Below, piece by piece: positions 1 to 4,939 of a stretch of 5,378 bases of DNA. A program made the position numbers and the translations under genes. The DNA is from Desulfobacteraceae bacterium. GTDB lineage: Bacteria > Desulfobacterota > DSM-4660 > Desulfatiglandales > Desulfatiglandaceae. The first letter of the stretch is position 1, and each line of letters opens with the position of its first letter. The stretch covers positions 1-5,378 of the forward strand of contig JAUWPC010000242.1 of assembly GCA_030611815.1 (NCBI GenBank), given 5' to 3'. The notes below the pieces were generated by a model that searched no databases, was not told the origin of the DNA, and saw only the letters and a list, made by a program, of their open reading frames with translations.

Positions 1-71
1 CCAATTCTGTCAGGTTATTCTTGGGCGAGCCCTAAGAGATCATATATCAGAATGGTTTATATCCTTAAATT

Positions 72-159
72 AGTGCTTGACAGAAAATCCTGTTCAGTCA
101 CGATTTTGGATTTAGAAACTCGCACAAATTAGGACGAAATAGTTATTTCGTTCAGTCAC
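72..159. repeat. Left copy of a dispersed inverted repeat
   Basis: Positions 72-137 match the reverse complement of 1443-1508 at 59 of 66 positions without gaps. A second block, 142-159, matches the reverse complement of 1314-1331 at 16 of 18. The two blocks are only 4 nt apart here but 111 nt apart in the right copy. The junction itself is a small palindrome (CGAAATA at 135-141, TATTTCG at 144-150). The word GTTCAGTCAC occurs twice inside this copy (around 93 and 151). The repeat lies just beyond the terminator of the minus-strand gene. No ORF or transposase is associated with it, so it is most like a MITE or REP-type intergenic element. Its outer end is set only by where similarity fades. 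Confidence 0.8.
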
Positions 160-160
160 C

Positions 161-189
161 AATTAAAAACTTAGACATATTTCTAAGTT
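161..189 (-). terminator. Intrinsic terminator of the DUF4412-like gene
   Basis: Read on the minus strand, AACTTAGA (182-189) pairs with TCTAAGTT (168-175) around a 6-nt loop. This is an 8-bp AT-rich stem followed directly by TTTTT (165-169, partly inside the stem) and further AT-rich sequence. The stem overlaps the TAA stop codon of the gene ending at 188. Position and T-run fit a Rho-independent terminator, though the stem is low in GC. Confidence 0.5.
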
Positions 190-919
190 ACTTAAACGGT
201 ATCTTCATCTCTACCAGTTTATATCCGGCCGGTATCTTAAACAGCTCTTTACTTAGAGACTTTTTCTCAATTTTCTCCAAGAGAGTTATGGTTTTTATGC
301 CCATCATATTGGTTACCGTTTCGATCGGAAAACCTTCTTTTCCGGTAAAACCACCCATTTGCATCTGTTTAAACTCTGGGTGTTTCTTCAACATCTTTTC
401 ATTAAGCGCCTCAAATTCCTTGTACCCTTTTACATCCTTAGACATCCAATATTCACTCTCGGAGCCCATTATTGTAACAATGTACTTTCTGCACCGGTAT
501 CCGGCAATCTTTTTCGTTTCGTTTGTACGTGTCGTTTTGCTATCCTCAGCCATCTTTCTTGCCATTTCTCCCATTTGGCCTTTCATCATAGATGTCATGT
601 CGATTTTTGTATAAGTCTTATTTTTAGGATTAAGTTGATATATTGTCATGGACTCAAAATCCATGATCGTGATCCCTTGTTTTGTCTCAGTGCGGGAGGC
701 ATAAGGGGTGAGATAGTGTTTTTGGGTATCTGTCTCGCTTTTGAATTGAGCGAGCATTTGATCCCGTATTTCCTTAGGCAGGTTCTCGGGTAAGCCCTTA
801 GGCACACCACCCGTTTTCACCACTGATACCCAGTAAAGGTCAGCGTAAGCCATAGGCAAAAGCGTGAAGAAAAAAATCAACGCCAGCGGCAGACACAGCA
901 TGAATTTTCTGTTTTTCAT
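188..919 (-). CDS. Exported DUF4412-like protein, function unknown
   Basis: The product is 243 residues. The N-terminus is a typical Sec signal peptide: basic residues 2-5, a hydrophobic core at about 8-23 and an AYA cleavage site before Asp27. Cys9 is not in a lipobox, so a soluble periplasmic protein is likelier than a lipoprotein. The mature part resembles the DUF4412 family: an early region on the state of an unknown ligand or chain (residues 70-108), then the KKIAGYRCRKYIV segment (136-148) and a YWMSKDVKGY segment (157-166), characteristic of that fold; the family's function is unknown. Residues 108-123 are rich in methionine (108, 111, 112, 116, 119, 123), with another Met cluster at 186-188 and 205-206. 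The start is well supported: AAGGAG lies 8 nt upstream (927-932 on the plus strand). The family assignment is by recalled motif pattern, not by search. Confidence 0.85.
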   Translation of the reverse strand: MKNRKFMLCLPLALIFFFTLLPMAYADLYWVSVVKTGGVPKGLPENLPKEIRDQMLAQFKSETDTQKHYLTPYASRTETKQGITIMDFESMTIYQLNPKNKTYTKIDMTSMMKGQMGEMARKMAEDSKTTRTNETKKIAGYRCRKYIVTIMGSESEYWMSKDVKGYKEFEALNEKMLKKHPEFKQMQMGGFTGKEGFPIETVTNMMGIKTITLLEKIEKKSLSKELFKIPAGYKLVEMKIPFK

Positions 920-939
920 TTTATTTCTCCTTTTGATGC

Positions 940-1038
940 TTATGATTTCTTCATGATCTTCGTGGCCTCCGGCCCATAGGGGCCTACACCCCGGAAGGTG
1001 AACAAATTTCTGCGCATTTTAAGCACGGATTTATTCAT
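940..1038 (-). CDS. Possible 32-residue ORF or gene remnant upstream of the DUF4412-like gene
   Basis: A minus-strand frame runs from ATG at 1036-1038 to TAA at 940-942, ending 20 bp before the DUF4412-like start codon. The peptide begins MNKSVLKMRR and ends GPEATKIMKKS. The frame stays open upstream to a TAA at 1069-1071, and beyond that stop the same frame is open again for about 40 codons. No Shine-Dalgarno is seen before the ATG. The GC-rich third positions near its end look coding-like, so it could be the eroded C-terminus of a former gene. The same bases also form competing hairpins (971-992), which could equally explain their composition. I do not recognise the peptide. Confidence 0.2.
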   Translation of the reverse strand: MNKSVLKMRRNLFTFRGVGPYGPEATKIMKKS

Positions 1039-1193
1039 AAGGTGCCAAATCGATGCAAAAACGGCCTTTTACATGGTCGTCAATTCGCCAATATATGCGT
1101 AGTCGCTAAGAACCGTGTATATTTGCAGCACCACCTTTATCGTCAGATATCTCCACTCAGTGGATCTTATTAACACGATCGAAGGCGAAAATC

Positions 1194-1251
1194 AATCAGT
1201 GGTAACCACCTTTTAGCCTCGAAGAGGAATCTGCCGGTGCTACCTATGATT
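1194..1251. other. Candidate structured RNA element
   Basis: The segment folds into one extended stem: AATCA (1194-1198) with TGATT (1247-1251), GGTA (1201-1204) with TACC (1241-1244), CACC (1207-1210) with GGTG (1236-1239), and CCTC (1217-1220) with GAGG (1224-1227) closed by a GAA loop. Internal loops are small except the last. On the plus strand a seven-T run follows at 1263-1269, 11 nt after the stem and without its own hairpin. On the minus strand the element would sit far upstream in the leader of the DUF4412-like gene. It matches no riboswitch class I know. Strand and function are unresolved. Confidence 0.25.
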
Positions 1252-1313
1252 TCTCTTTAAGCTTTTTTTGTTCATTAGTTACTATTATTCTGCTAACCTC
1301 AAACTGTTAGATA

Positions 1314-1508
1314 GTGCCTGAACGAAATGACTTCCCTGTTTCATAATCTTAATCATAATCGTAATCTTACTCAAAACGATTATGATTAAGATTACGATTA
1401 TGAGTATGAATCCAAAAACAAATTTCAAACGTGGCAGTTACTTCGTCCTAATTTGTGTGGGTTTTGAAATCCAAAATCGTGGCTGAACAGGATTTTCGGT
1501 CAAACACT
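1314..1508. repeat. Right copy of the dispersed inverted repeat, interrupted
   Basis: Two blocks match the left copy at 72-159 in inverted orientation: 1443-1508 (59 of 66 identical) and 1314-1331 (16 of 18). Between them lie about 110 bases (1332-1441), where the left copy has 4. The extra DNA contains the six-base-unit hairpin (1342-1408), so this copy looks as if it received an insertion. The outer end reaches to within about 60 bp of the MFS start codon, so the repeat may contribute promoter or upstream sequence to that gene. Confidence 0.8.
1342..1408. repeat. Hairpin built from six-base units, copy 1
   Basis: The left arm (1342-1372) is a chain of units such as TAATCT, TAATCA and TAATCG; the right arm (1378-1408) is the inverted chain of GATTAT, GATTAA and GATTAC units. 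Periodicity allows at least two long perfect stems: 1344-1360 with 1378-1394 (17 bp) and 1354-1369 with 1387-1402 (16 bp), each leaving a 17-nt loop. The right arm shares GATTATGATTAAGATTA exactly with the second copy at 4838-4854. There is no GC-rich stem and no T-run, so it is not an ordinary terminator. Confidence 0.85.
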
Positions 1509-1518
1509 ATATAAGTTA

Positions 1519-1545
1519 TTGTGAAAGCTTTGCCCCTCATACAAT
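1519..1545 (+). promoter_or_regulatory. Weak sigma-70-like promoter candidate for the MFS gene
   Basis: TTGTGA (1519-1524) and TACAAT (1540-1545) are separated by 15 bp, shorter than the usual 16-18. The -10 match is good and the -35 moderate. Transcription from here would start near 1552 and leave a leader of only about 18 nt, which would fit the absence of a Shine-Dalgarno before the MFS start. It lies just outside the right inverted repeat. This is pattern matching in AT-rich DNA. Confidence 0.2.
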
Positions 1546-1569
1546 CTTTAAAACATTCAAAATAACAAC

Positions 1570-2751
1570 ATGAAGTCACCGAGCCCCGAAAGCCCCTCAT
1601 TTTTTTCACAATTAGGGCCGATTCTTTTCTTGACAACGATTTTCTTCCTCAACTTCATAGGGAGAATCGTTTTTGCTCCTTTGATGCCGAGTATTGAGAA
1701 TGACTTAGGTCTGGATCACACCGAGGCCGGGTCAATGTTCTTGTTGATCTCCTTGGGCTATTTCATCTCGCTTCTAAGCTCAGGGTTCCTCTCCAGCCGC
1801 CTCACCCACAGGAGAACCATCATTATTTCTGCCCTGTCCGTTGGGATGGTCCTTATCTGTACCTCCTTCAGCAACAGCCTCTGGTCAGTCCGTCTAAGTT
1901 TGCTCTTCCTCGGATTGGCGGCAGGCATCTATCTCCCATCAGGCATTACCACCCTTACTTCCTTGATCAGTGTTAAGCACTGGGGCAAAGCGTTTGCGAT
2001 CCATGAACTGGCCCCGAATTTGGGTTTTGTTATGGCCCCATTGCTGTCAGAGCTGTTTATGGTCTGGTTTTCATGGCGAGTCGTTATCCTTTTCTTGGGC
2101 ACGGGCTCTATACTTGTCGGGATAGCCTTTGCCTTTTTCGGAAGGGGAGGGGAGTTTCTTGGAGAGGCCCCCAATTTTAGATCTCTTAAAACCCTTTTCG
2201 CAGAACCCGCCTTTTGGATAATGACAGTCCTTTTCTCTTTTGGCATCTGTGTTACCTTGGGCATATACACCATGCTCCCCCTCTATCTCGTGACCGAAAA
2301 GGGGCTTGACCGGAGCTGGGCCAATACTTTAGTGGCCCTCTCACGGATTTCCGGTGTGTTTATGGCATTCATAGCCGGATGGGTGAGCGATCGCGTTGGA
2401 CCGAAGCATACCATTAGTGGTGTGTTTCTGATCACTGGGTTGTTGACGATACTCCTTGGTCTTGTTTCAGATAACTGGATCGTAATCCTCGTTTTTCTCC
2501 AGCCGGTAATGGCTGCCTGTTTTTTCCCGCCCGGATTTGCAGCGCTCGCTTCCATAGGTCCACCCAATGCCCGGAATATAGCTGTCTCGCTCACAATCCC
2601 GGCCGCCTTTATTTTAGGGGGAGGGGCCATTCCCATGGGAATCGGTATGATGGCTGACGCCGGATTCTTTGGCCTGGGGTTTACTTTAGCCGGCGGACTG
2701 ATCCTAACCGGTTCAGTATTCGCACTCTTTCTGAGATCTCCCCGCCAATGA
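1570..2751 (+). CDS. Major facilitator superfamily transporter, 12 TM
   Basis: The product is a 393-residue inner-membrane protein, normal length for the MFS_1 family, with about 12 hydrophobic segments from residue 17 to 387 and a soluble N-terminus of about 15 residues. The second half carries a canonical loop 8-9 motif A, GWVSDRVGPKH (270-280), with Asp274 and the basic end. The matching first-half motif (72-82) is degenerate: Ser76 replaces the usual Asp and Thr79 the Gly. Gly- and Pro-rich HELAPNLGFVMAP (145-157) corresponds to the motif in TM5 typical of proton-coupled antiporters and related carriers. The central loop (about 191-211) is short. The substrate cannot be assigned; an organic anion is only a guess from the wider family. 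ATG at 1570 is the only start that keeps TM1, but the preceding AAATAACAAC has no Shine-Dalgarno. The gene stands alone: the next gene is 245 bp downstream, past a repeat block. Confidence 0.88.
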   Translation: MKSPSPESPSFFSQLGPILFLTTIFFLNFIGRIVFAPLMPSIENDLGLDHTEAGSMFLLISLGYFISLLSSGFLSSRLTHRRTIIISALSVGMVLICTSFSNSLWSVRLSLLFLGLAAGIYLPSGITTLTSLISVKHWGKAFAIHELAPNLGFVMAPLLSELFMVWFSWRVVILFLGTGSILVGIAFAFFGRGGEFLGEAPNFRSLKTLFAEPAFWIMTVLFSFGICVTLGIYTMLPLYLVTEKGLDRSWANTLVALSRISGVFMAFIAGWVSDRVGPKHTISGVFLITGLLTILLGLVSDNWIVILVFLQPVMAACFFPPGFAALASIGPPNARNIAVSLTIPAAFILGGGAIPMGIGMMADAGFFGLGFTLAGGLILTGSVFALFLRSPRQ

Positions 2752-2810
2752 ACGCTGGTTTTTGTTCTTGACCCTGAAGCCGTTTTTCTCTATATTTCAA
2801 CACCGTGTGT

Positions 2811-2972
2811 TAAGTGCCTAAAGTGCCTAAAGTTTAAAGTGCCTAAAGTTGTGGTACGCCTTCGGCGATACAGTTTTAAACAAAGACAGGTTTGTGTCGG
2901 CCGACCATCGATGCGGTGTTTAGAATTGACAGGATTCCTTAACTTTAGGCACTTTAGCTCACTTTAGTTACT
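2811..2972. repeat. AAAGTGCCT tandem and inverted repeat block before the thiolase operon
   Basis: The left side (2811-2850) carries three copies of AAGTGCCTAAAG-type units in tandem. The right side (2941-2972) carries the inverted motif, once in full and once degenerate. TAAAGTGCCTAAAGTT (2835-2850) is an exact inverted match to 2941-2956. The 90 bp between hold three small palindromes: CGCC-TTC-GGCG (2857-2867), ACAAA/TTTGT (2880-2895) and GTCGGCCGAC (2896-2905). A TTGACA at 2926-2931 could be a -35 element, but no good -10 sits 16-18 bp downstream. The right arm ends 14 bp before the thiolase Shine-Dalgarno, so the block is likely in or next to the operon promoter or leader. There is no coding frame in this gap. 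Confidence 0.85.
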
Positions 2973-2986
2973 CATAACAAAAACTT

Positions 2987-2991
2987 GGAGG
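2987..2991 (+). promoter_or_regulatory. Ribosome binding site fixing the thiolase start
   Basis: GGAGG lies 5 nt before the ATG at 2997. An in-frame TTG at 2985 overlaps this site and would add four residues (MEVI); it has no Shine-Dalgarno of its own, so 2997 is the start. Confidence 0.85.
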
Positions 2992-2996
2992 TTATT

Positions 2997-4163
2997 ATGG
3001 AGAAAGTCGGAATTATTGGGGTCGGACAGAGCGCCTTTGTGCGTGGGTTTCCCGGCTCAATCAGGGAATTGGCCTTTGAAGGGTTCAAAGAGGCTATGCA
3101 GGATGCCGGGATTCCAACTAAGGAGATAGACGCATCTATCATCTGCTCGGCCCCGGAATATGATAAACAGCGTTCACCGGCCGGTGTCTTTGCCGAGTAC
3201 TTGGGGCTTGTCCCGCAGCCCACGTGCTATTTAGAAAGCCTGTGCTCCTCAAGCAGCATGGGGCTGAGATTTGCCTATTCATTAGTAAAGTCCGGGCTTC
3301 ATGATGTGGTTGCTGTTATCGGATTTCAAAAAATGTCAGAGATATCTTCTGCAGAATCACAGGAGAGGATGGGGAGGGGCGCGGACATCCAGTGGGAAAG
3401 CCCATTTGGCACTATGATGCCTGCCTATTACGCCATGTATGCCAGAGGCCATATGGAACAATACGGCACAACCCTTGAGGATCTGGCGCTTATAAGGGTA
3501 AAGGCGGCCACTTATGGCCAGATCAATGAAAAGGCTGTTTACCGCAGGCCTGTCACCTTTGAGATGTTTTCTGATCCTGAGAGCCCTATGTCGAATCCGG
3601 TTGCAAACCCGCTCAGGGTGGGAGACTGCTGCGCAAACGCGGATGGAAGCTCCTGCATTATTGTTGCCAATGAAGAGAAGGCTAAGGCCTTTTCCAAGAA
3701 GCCGGTCTGGATCCTCGGTCTGGGCGCCGCATCTACCACCGTGAACTTGGCAGGCAGAGATCTTTTTTCAGGTTTGACCGTGGCCCAAGCTGCAGGGGAA
3801 GAGGCCTATAAAATGGCCGGCATTACTGCTAAGGATATCGATGTGGCCGAGGTACACGACTGCTTTACCATTGCCGAGATGATGGCCTATGAAAACCTCG
3901 GGTTTGCAAAGCCTGGAGAGGGAAAAGAACTGATCAAGGCCAAGGAGACCTATAAGGAGGGGAGCATCCCGGTTAATGTGGACGGGGGCCTCCTGTCAAA
4001 AGGGCATCCAATCGGGGCTACCGGAGGATCCCAGATCAGGACCATAGTCCTTCAGTTGAGGGGCGAGGCAGGTGAGATGCAGGTAAAAGACCCTGAGATA
4101 GGGCTGGTCCACAATATCGGCGGTGTTGGTCTATACGGAAACGTCAGCATTCTTGGGAGGTAA
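2997..4163 (+). CDS. SCP-x-type thiolase-superfamily protein (acyl-CoA thiolase or aldolase)
   Basis: The 388-residue product is full length for the SCP-x/archaeal 'acetyl-CoA acetyltransferase-like' branch of the thiolase superfamily. It opens with VGIIGVGQSAF. The nucleophilic cysteine is Cys83 in ESLCSSSSMG (80-89). HDCF (287-290) replaces the NEAF motif of classical thiolases, as usual for this branch. GHPIGATGG (336-344) supplies the catalytic His337. The C-terminal CxG motif of classical thiolases is replaced by HNIGGVG (372-378), also branch-typical. All expected catalytic positions are therefore present. Such enzymes make or cleave C-C bonds in acyl-CoA substrates in the cytoplasm, and many work only with a DUF35 partner, encoded here 4 bp downstream. 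Known paired examples are BbsB of benzoylsuccinyl-CoA thiolysis, archaeal acetoacetyl-CoA thiolase and steroid side-chain aldolases. Which reaction applies here is not decidable from the sequence. Confidence 0.92.
   Translation: MEKVGIIGVGQSAFVRGFPGSIRELAFEGFKEAMQDAGIPTKEIDASIICSAPEYDKQRSPAGVFAEYLGLVPQPTCYLESLCSSSSMGLRFAYSLVKSGLHDVVAVIGFQKMSEISSAESQERMGRGADIQWESPFGTMMPAYYAMYARGHMEQYGTTLEDLALIRVKAATYGQINEKAVYRRPVTFEMFSDPESPMSNPVANPLRVGDCCANADGSSCIIVANEEKAKAFSKKPVWILGLGAASTTVNLAGRDLFSGLTVAQAAGEEAYKMAGITAKDIDVAEVHDCFTIAEMMAYENLGFAKPGEGKELIKAKETYKEGSIPVNVDGGLLSKGHPIGATGGSQIRTIVLQLRGEAGEMQVKDPEIGLVHNIGGVGLYGNVSILGR
4155..4160 (+). promoter_or_regulatory. Ribosome binding site fixing the DUF35 gene start
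   Basis: GGGAGG sits inside the last codons of the thiolase gene, 7 nt before ATG 4168. A longer in-frame reading from 4123 would overlap the thiolase C-terminus and add 15 residues unlike the family, so 4168 is preferred. The overlap of this site with the upstream coding sequence suggests translational coupling. Confidence 0.85.
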
Positions 4164-4167
4164 AACC

Positions 4168-4605
4168 ATGGGTAAGAAAAAGAAAGAGGTGGATGACCGG
4201 TTTAAGAGATTTGGAACGGTAAGTTTTACCTCCATTACAAAGATTAATGACTTTATCGATTACTTGGATCAGGGAAAAATAATGGGTACACGCTGCAAGG
4301 AGTGCGACCTGTTCTTCTTTCCTCCAAGGGCGGATTGTCACAACTGTTTTTCCAGTGATATGGAATGGGTTGAAGTATCGGGAACAGGAAAGTTAGTCAC
4401 CTACAGCAAACTGGAATTTGCGCCTATAGGCTTTGGAGATGATCTCCCTTATGCCATCGCCCTCCTGGACTACGGGGACTATAAAATGTTCGGCAGGATA
4501 GCAGGAGACGTGCCTGAAGATGAGATCCATGCGGGCATGGAGATGACCGCAAGGGTTAACACCTTGCCTAATGGCCAGTTAAACTACGTGTTTCATAAGG
4601 CCTAA
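4168..4605 (+). CDS. DUF35 Zn-ribbon/OB-fold protein, thiolase partner
   Basis: The 145-residue product has the standard architecture of the family. A basic, probably flexible N-terminus (MGKKKKE) is followed by a helical segment with FIDYLDQGKIMGTRC (29-43). A rubredoxin-like zinc ribbon has Cys43, Cys46, Cys57 and Cys60 (CxxC-x10-CxxC), including the family-typical FFPPRADC. An OB-fold fills about 66-145, with the GTGKLVTYS strand (72-80) and LPYAIALLDY (93-102). In characterised complexes the OB-fold helps channel or hold the CoA part of the substrate between partner enzymes; BbsA of the toluene pathway and the archaeal thiolase/HMG-CoA synthase bridging protein are examples. All four zinc ligands are intact. 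The 4-bp gap to the thiolase argues for a stoichiometric complex. It is the last gene of the operon; hairpins follow its stop codon. Confidence 0.92.
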   Translation: MGKKKKEVDDRFKRFGTVSFTSITKINDFIDYLDQGKIMGTRCKECDLFFFPPRADCHNCFSSDMEWVEVSGTGKLVTYSKLEFAPIGFGDDLPYAIALLDYGDYKMFGRIAGDVPEDEIHAGMEMTARVNTLPNGQLNYVFHKA

Positions 4606-4620
4606 TCCGGCGAAGCCGGA
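4606..4620 (+). terminator. Hairpin directly after the thiolase-DUF35 operon
   Basis: TCCGGC (4606-4611) and GCCGGA (4615-4620) form a perfect 6-bp GC-rich stem with a GAA loop, starting at the base after the stop codon. GCGAAGC cores are known as unusually stable mini-hairpins. There is no T-run after it, so it could stabilise the mRNA 3' end or act with Rho rather than terminate by itself. Confidence 0.4.
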
Positions 4621-4705
4621 ATTGACTGTTGAATATTTGTGTCCCGCCGAGACGGGAGGCGAAAAAGACAATTTTCATTCAGGCACTAAACAGAATCCCT
4701 ATAAG

Positions 4706-4726
4706 CCCCCGTCACAATGACGGGGG
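4706..4726. repeat. Perfect GC-rich hairpin, possible terminator
   Basis: CCCCCGTCA (4706-4714) and TGACGGGGG (4718-4726) pair over 9 bp around a CAA loop. The stem is strong but followed by TCGGTTCC rather than a T-run on the plus strand, and the minus strand also lacks one. It could be a bidirectional transcription barrier or a copy of a short palindromic repeat family. Confidence 0.6.
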
Positions 4727-4778
4727 TCGGTTCCAACTTCGGCCACTTGATTCAATTATTCGACAACCCCCTCAAAAG

Positions 4779-4864
4779 TTCATAATCATACTCGTAATCA
4801 TAATCATACTCTTTTACAGTCTGCTTGAGAGATCTTTGATTATGATTAAGATTATGAGTAAGAG
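4779..4864. repeat. Hairpin built from six-base units, copy 2
   Basis: The left arm (4781-4811) and right arm (4838-4864) are chains of TAATCA/TACTC and GATTAT/GATTAA/GAGTAA units. TAATCATAATC (4795-4805) pairs perfectly with GATTATGATTA (4838-4848), and pairing continues outward with a few mismatches to about 4779/4864. The loop is about 32 nt. The right arm shares 17 identical bases with copy 1 (1378-1394). It ends 10 bp before the short ORF upstream of rsmE. Confidence 0.8.
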
Positions 4865-4873
4865 AATAATCTA

Positions 4874-4939
4874 ATGGCCGATGTTAGAACCAACTTCCAA
4901 CTCCCAATGAGAAATGTGCAGATGGGCGTGAGGCAATGA
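4874..4939 (+). CDS. Possible 21-residue leader ORF overlapping the rsmE start
   Basis: ATG at 4874 opens a frame of 21 codons (begins MADVRTNFQ) whose TGA (4937-4939) overlaps the rsmE ATG as ATGA. Such an overlap is the usual geometry of translational coupling. No good Shine-Dalgarno precedes it (AAGAGAATAATCTA). It could be a leader peptide, the tail of a lost upstream gene, or chance; a frame this short is expected often. Confidence 0.2.
   Translation: MADVRTNFQLPMRNVQMGVRQ

Larger units (their letters stand above)
920..1569. other. 650-bp gap between the divergent DUF4412-like and MFS genes
   Basis: No convincing gene is present. From left to right it holds the Shine-Dalgarno of the DUF4412-like gene (927-934), a short minus-strand open frame ending at 940, a GC-rich set of overlapping hairpins (971-992), scattered stop codons in all frames from about 1040 to 1310, a small palindrome TCCACT-C-AGTGGA (1152-1164), a longer foldable segment (1194-1251) followed by a T-run (1263-1269), and the split right copy of the inverted repeat (1314-1508). 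The six-base-unit hairpin sits inside that repeat. The two flanking genes are transcribed away from each other, so promoters for both should lie here. Confidence 0.6.
4606..4935. other. 330-bp hairpin-rich gap between the DUF35 gene and rsmE
   Basis: No convincing gene is seen. Besides the hairpins listed separately (4606-4620, 4706-4726, 4779-4864), it contains a weak TCCCG/CGGGA stem (4642-4657) and a short match, TTCAGGCACTA (4678-4688), to the inner block of the inverted repeat at 1311-1331. A 21-codon frame (4874-4939) runs into the rsmE start. Promoters for rsmE must lie here or rsmE is read from upstream; I see no clear -35/-10 pair. Confidence 0.55.

Noticed and set aside
288..793. 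Plus-strand frames of 108 and 144 codons
   Set aside because: Both lie opposite the DUF4412-like gene, which has a signal peptide, family motifs and a strong Shine-Dalgarno; the plus-strand peptides show no domain-like pattern.
1194..1251. Cyclic di-GMP (GEMM) riboswitch
   Set aside because: The GGTAACC-like word is reminiscent, but the conserved GGACGCAAAGCC core and receptor arrangement are absent.
1342..1408. CRISPR-like or rRNA/tRNA structure
   Set aside because: The periodic units are contiguous without spacers, and there is no cloverleaf or conserved rRNA sequence.
1448..1636. Minus-strand 62-codon frame
   Set aside because: It starts inside the MFS gene and runs through the inverted repeat; its sequence is repeat DNA in translation.
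2948..2961. Sigma-54 promoter (GG-N10-GC) before the thiolase
   Set aside because: GG is present at 2948-2949, but the bases ten further on are CA, not GC, and the surrounding consensus is poor.
4629..4874. Plus-strand 81-codon frame starting at TTG
   Set aside because: It crosses three hairpins and its Ile-rich end is a translation of the six-base-unit hairpin; there is no Shine-Dalgarno.
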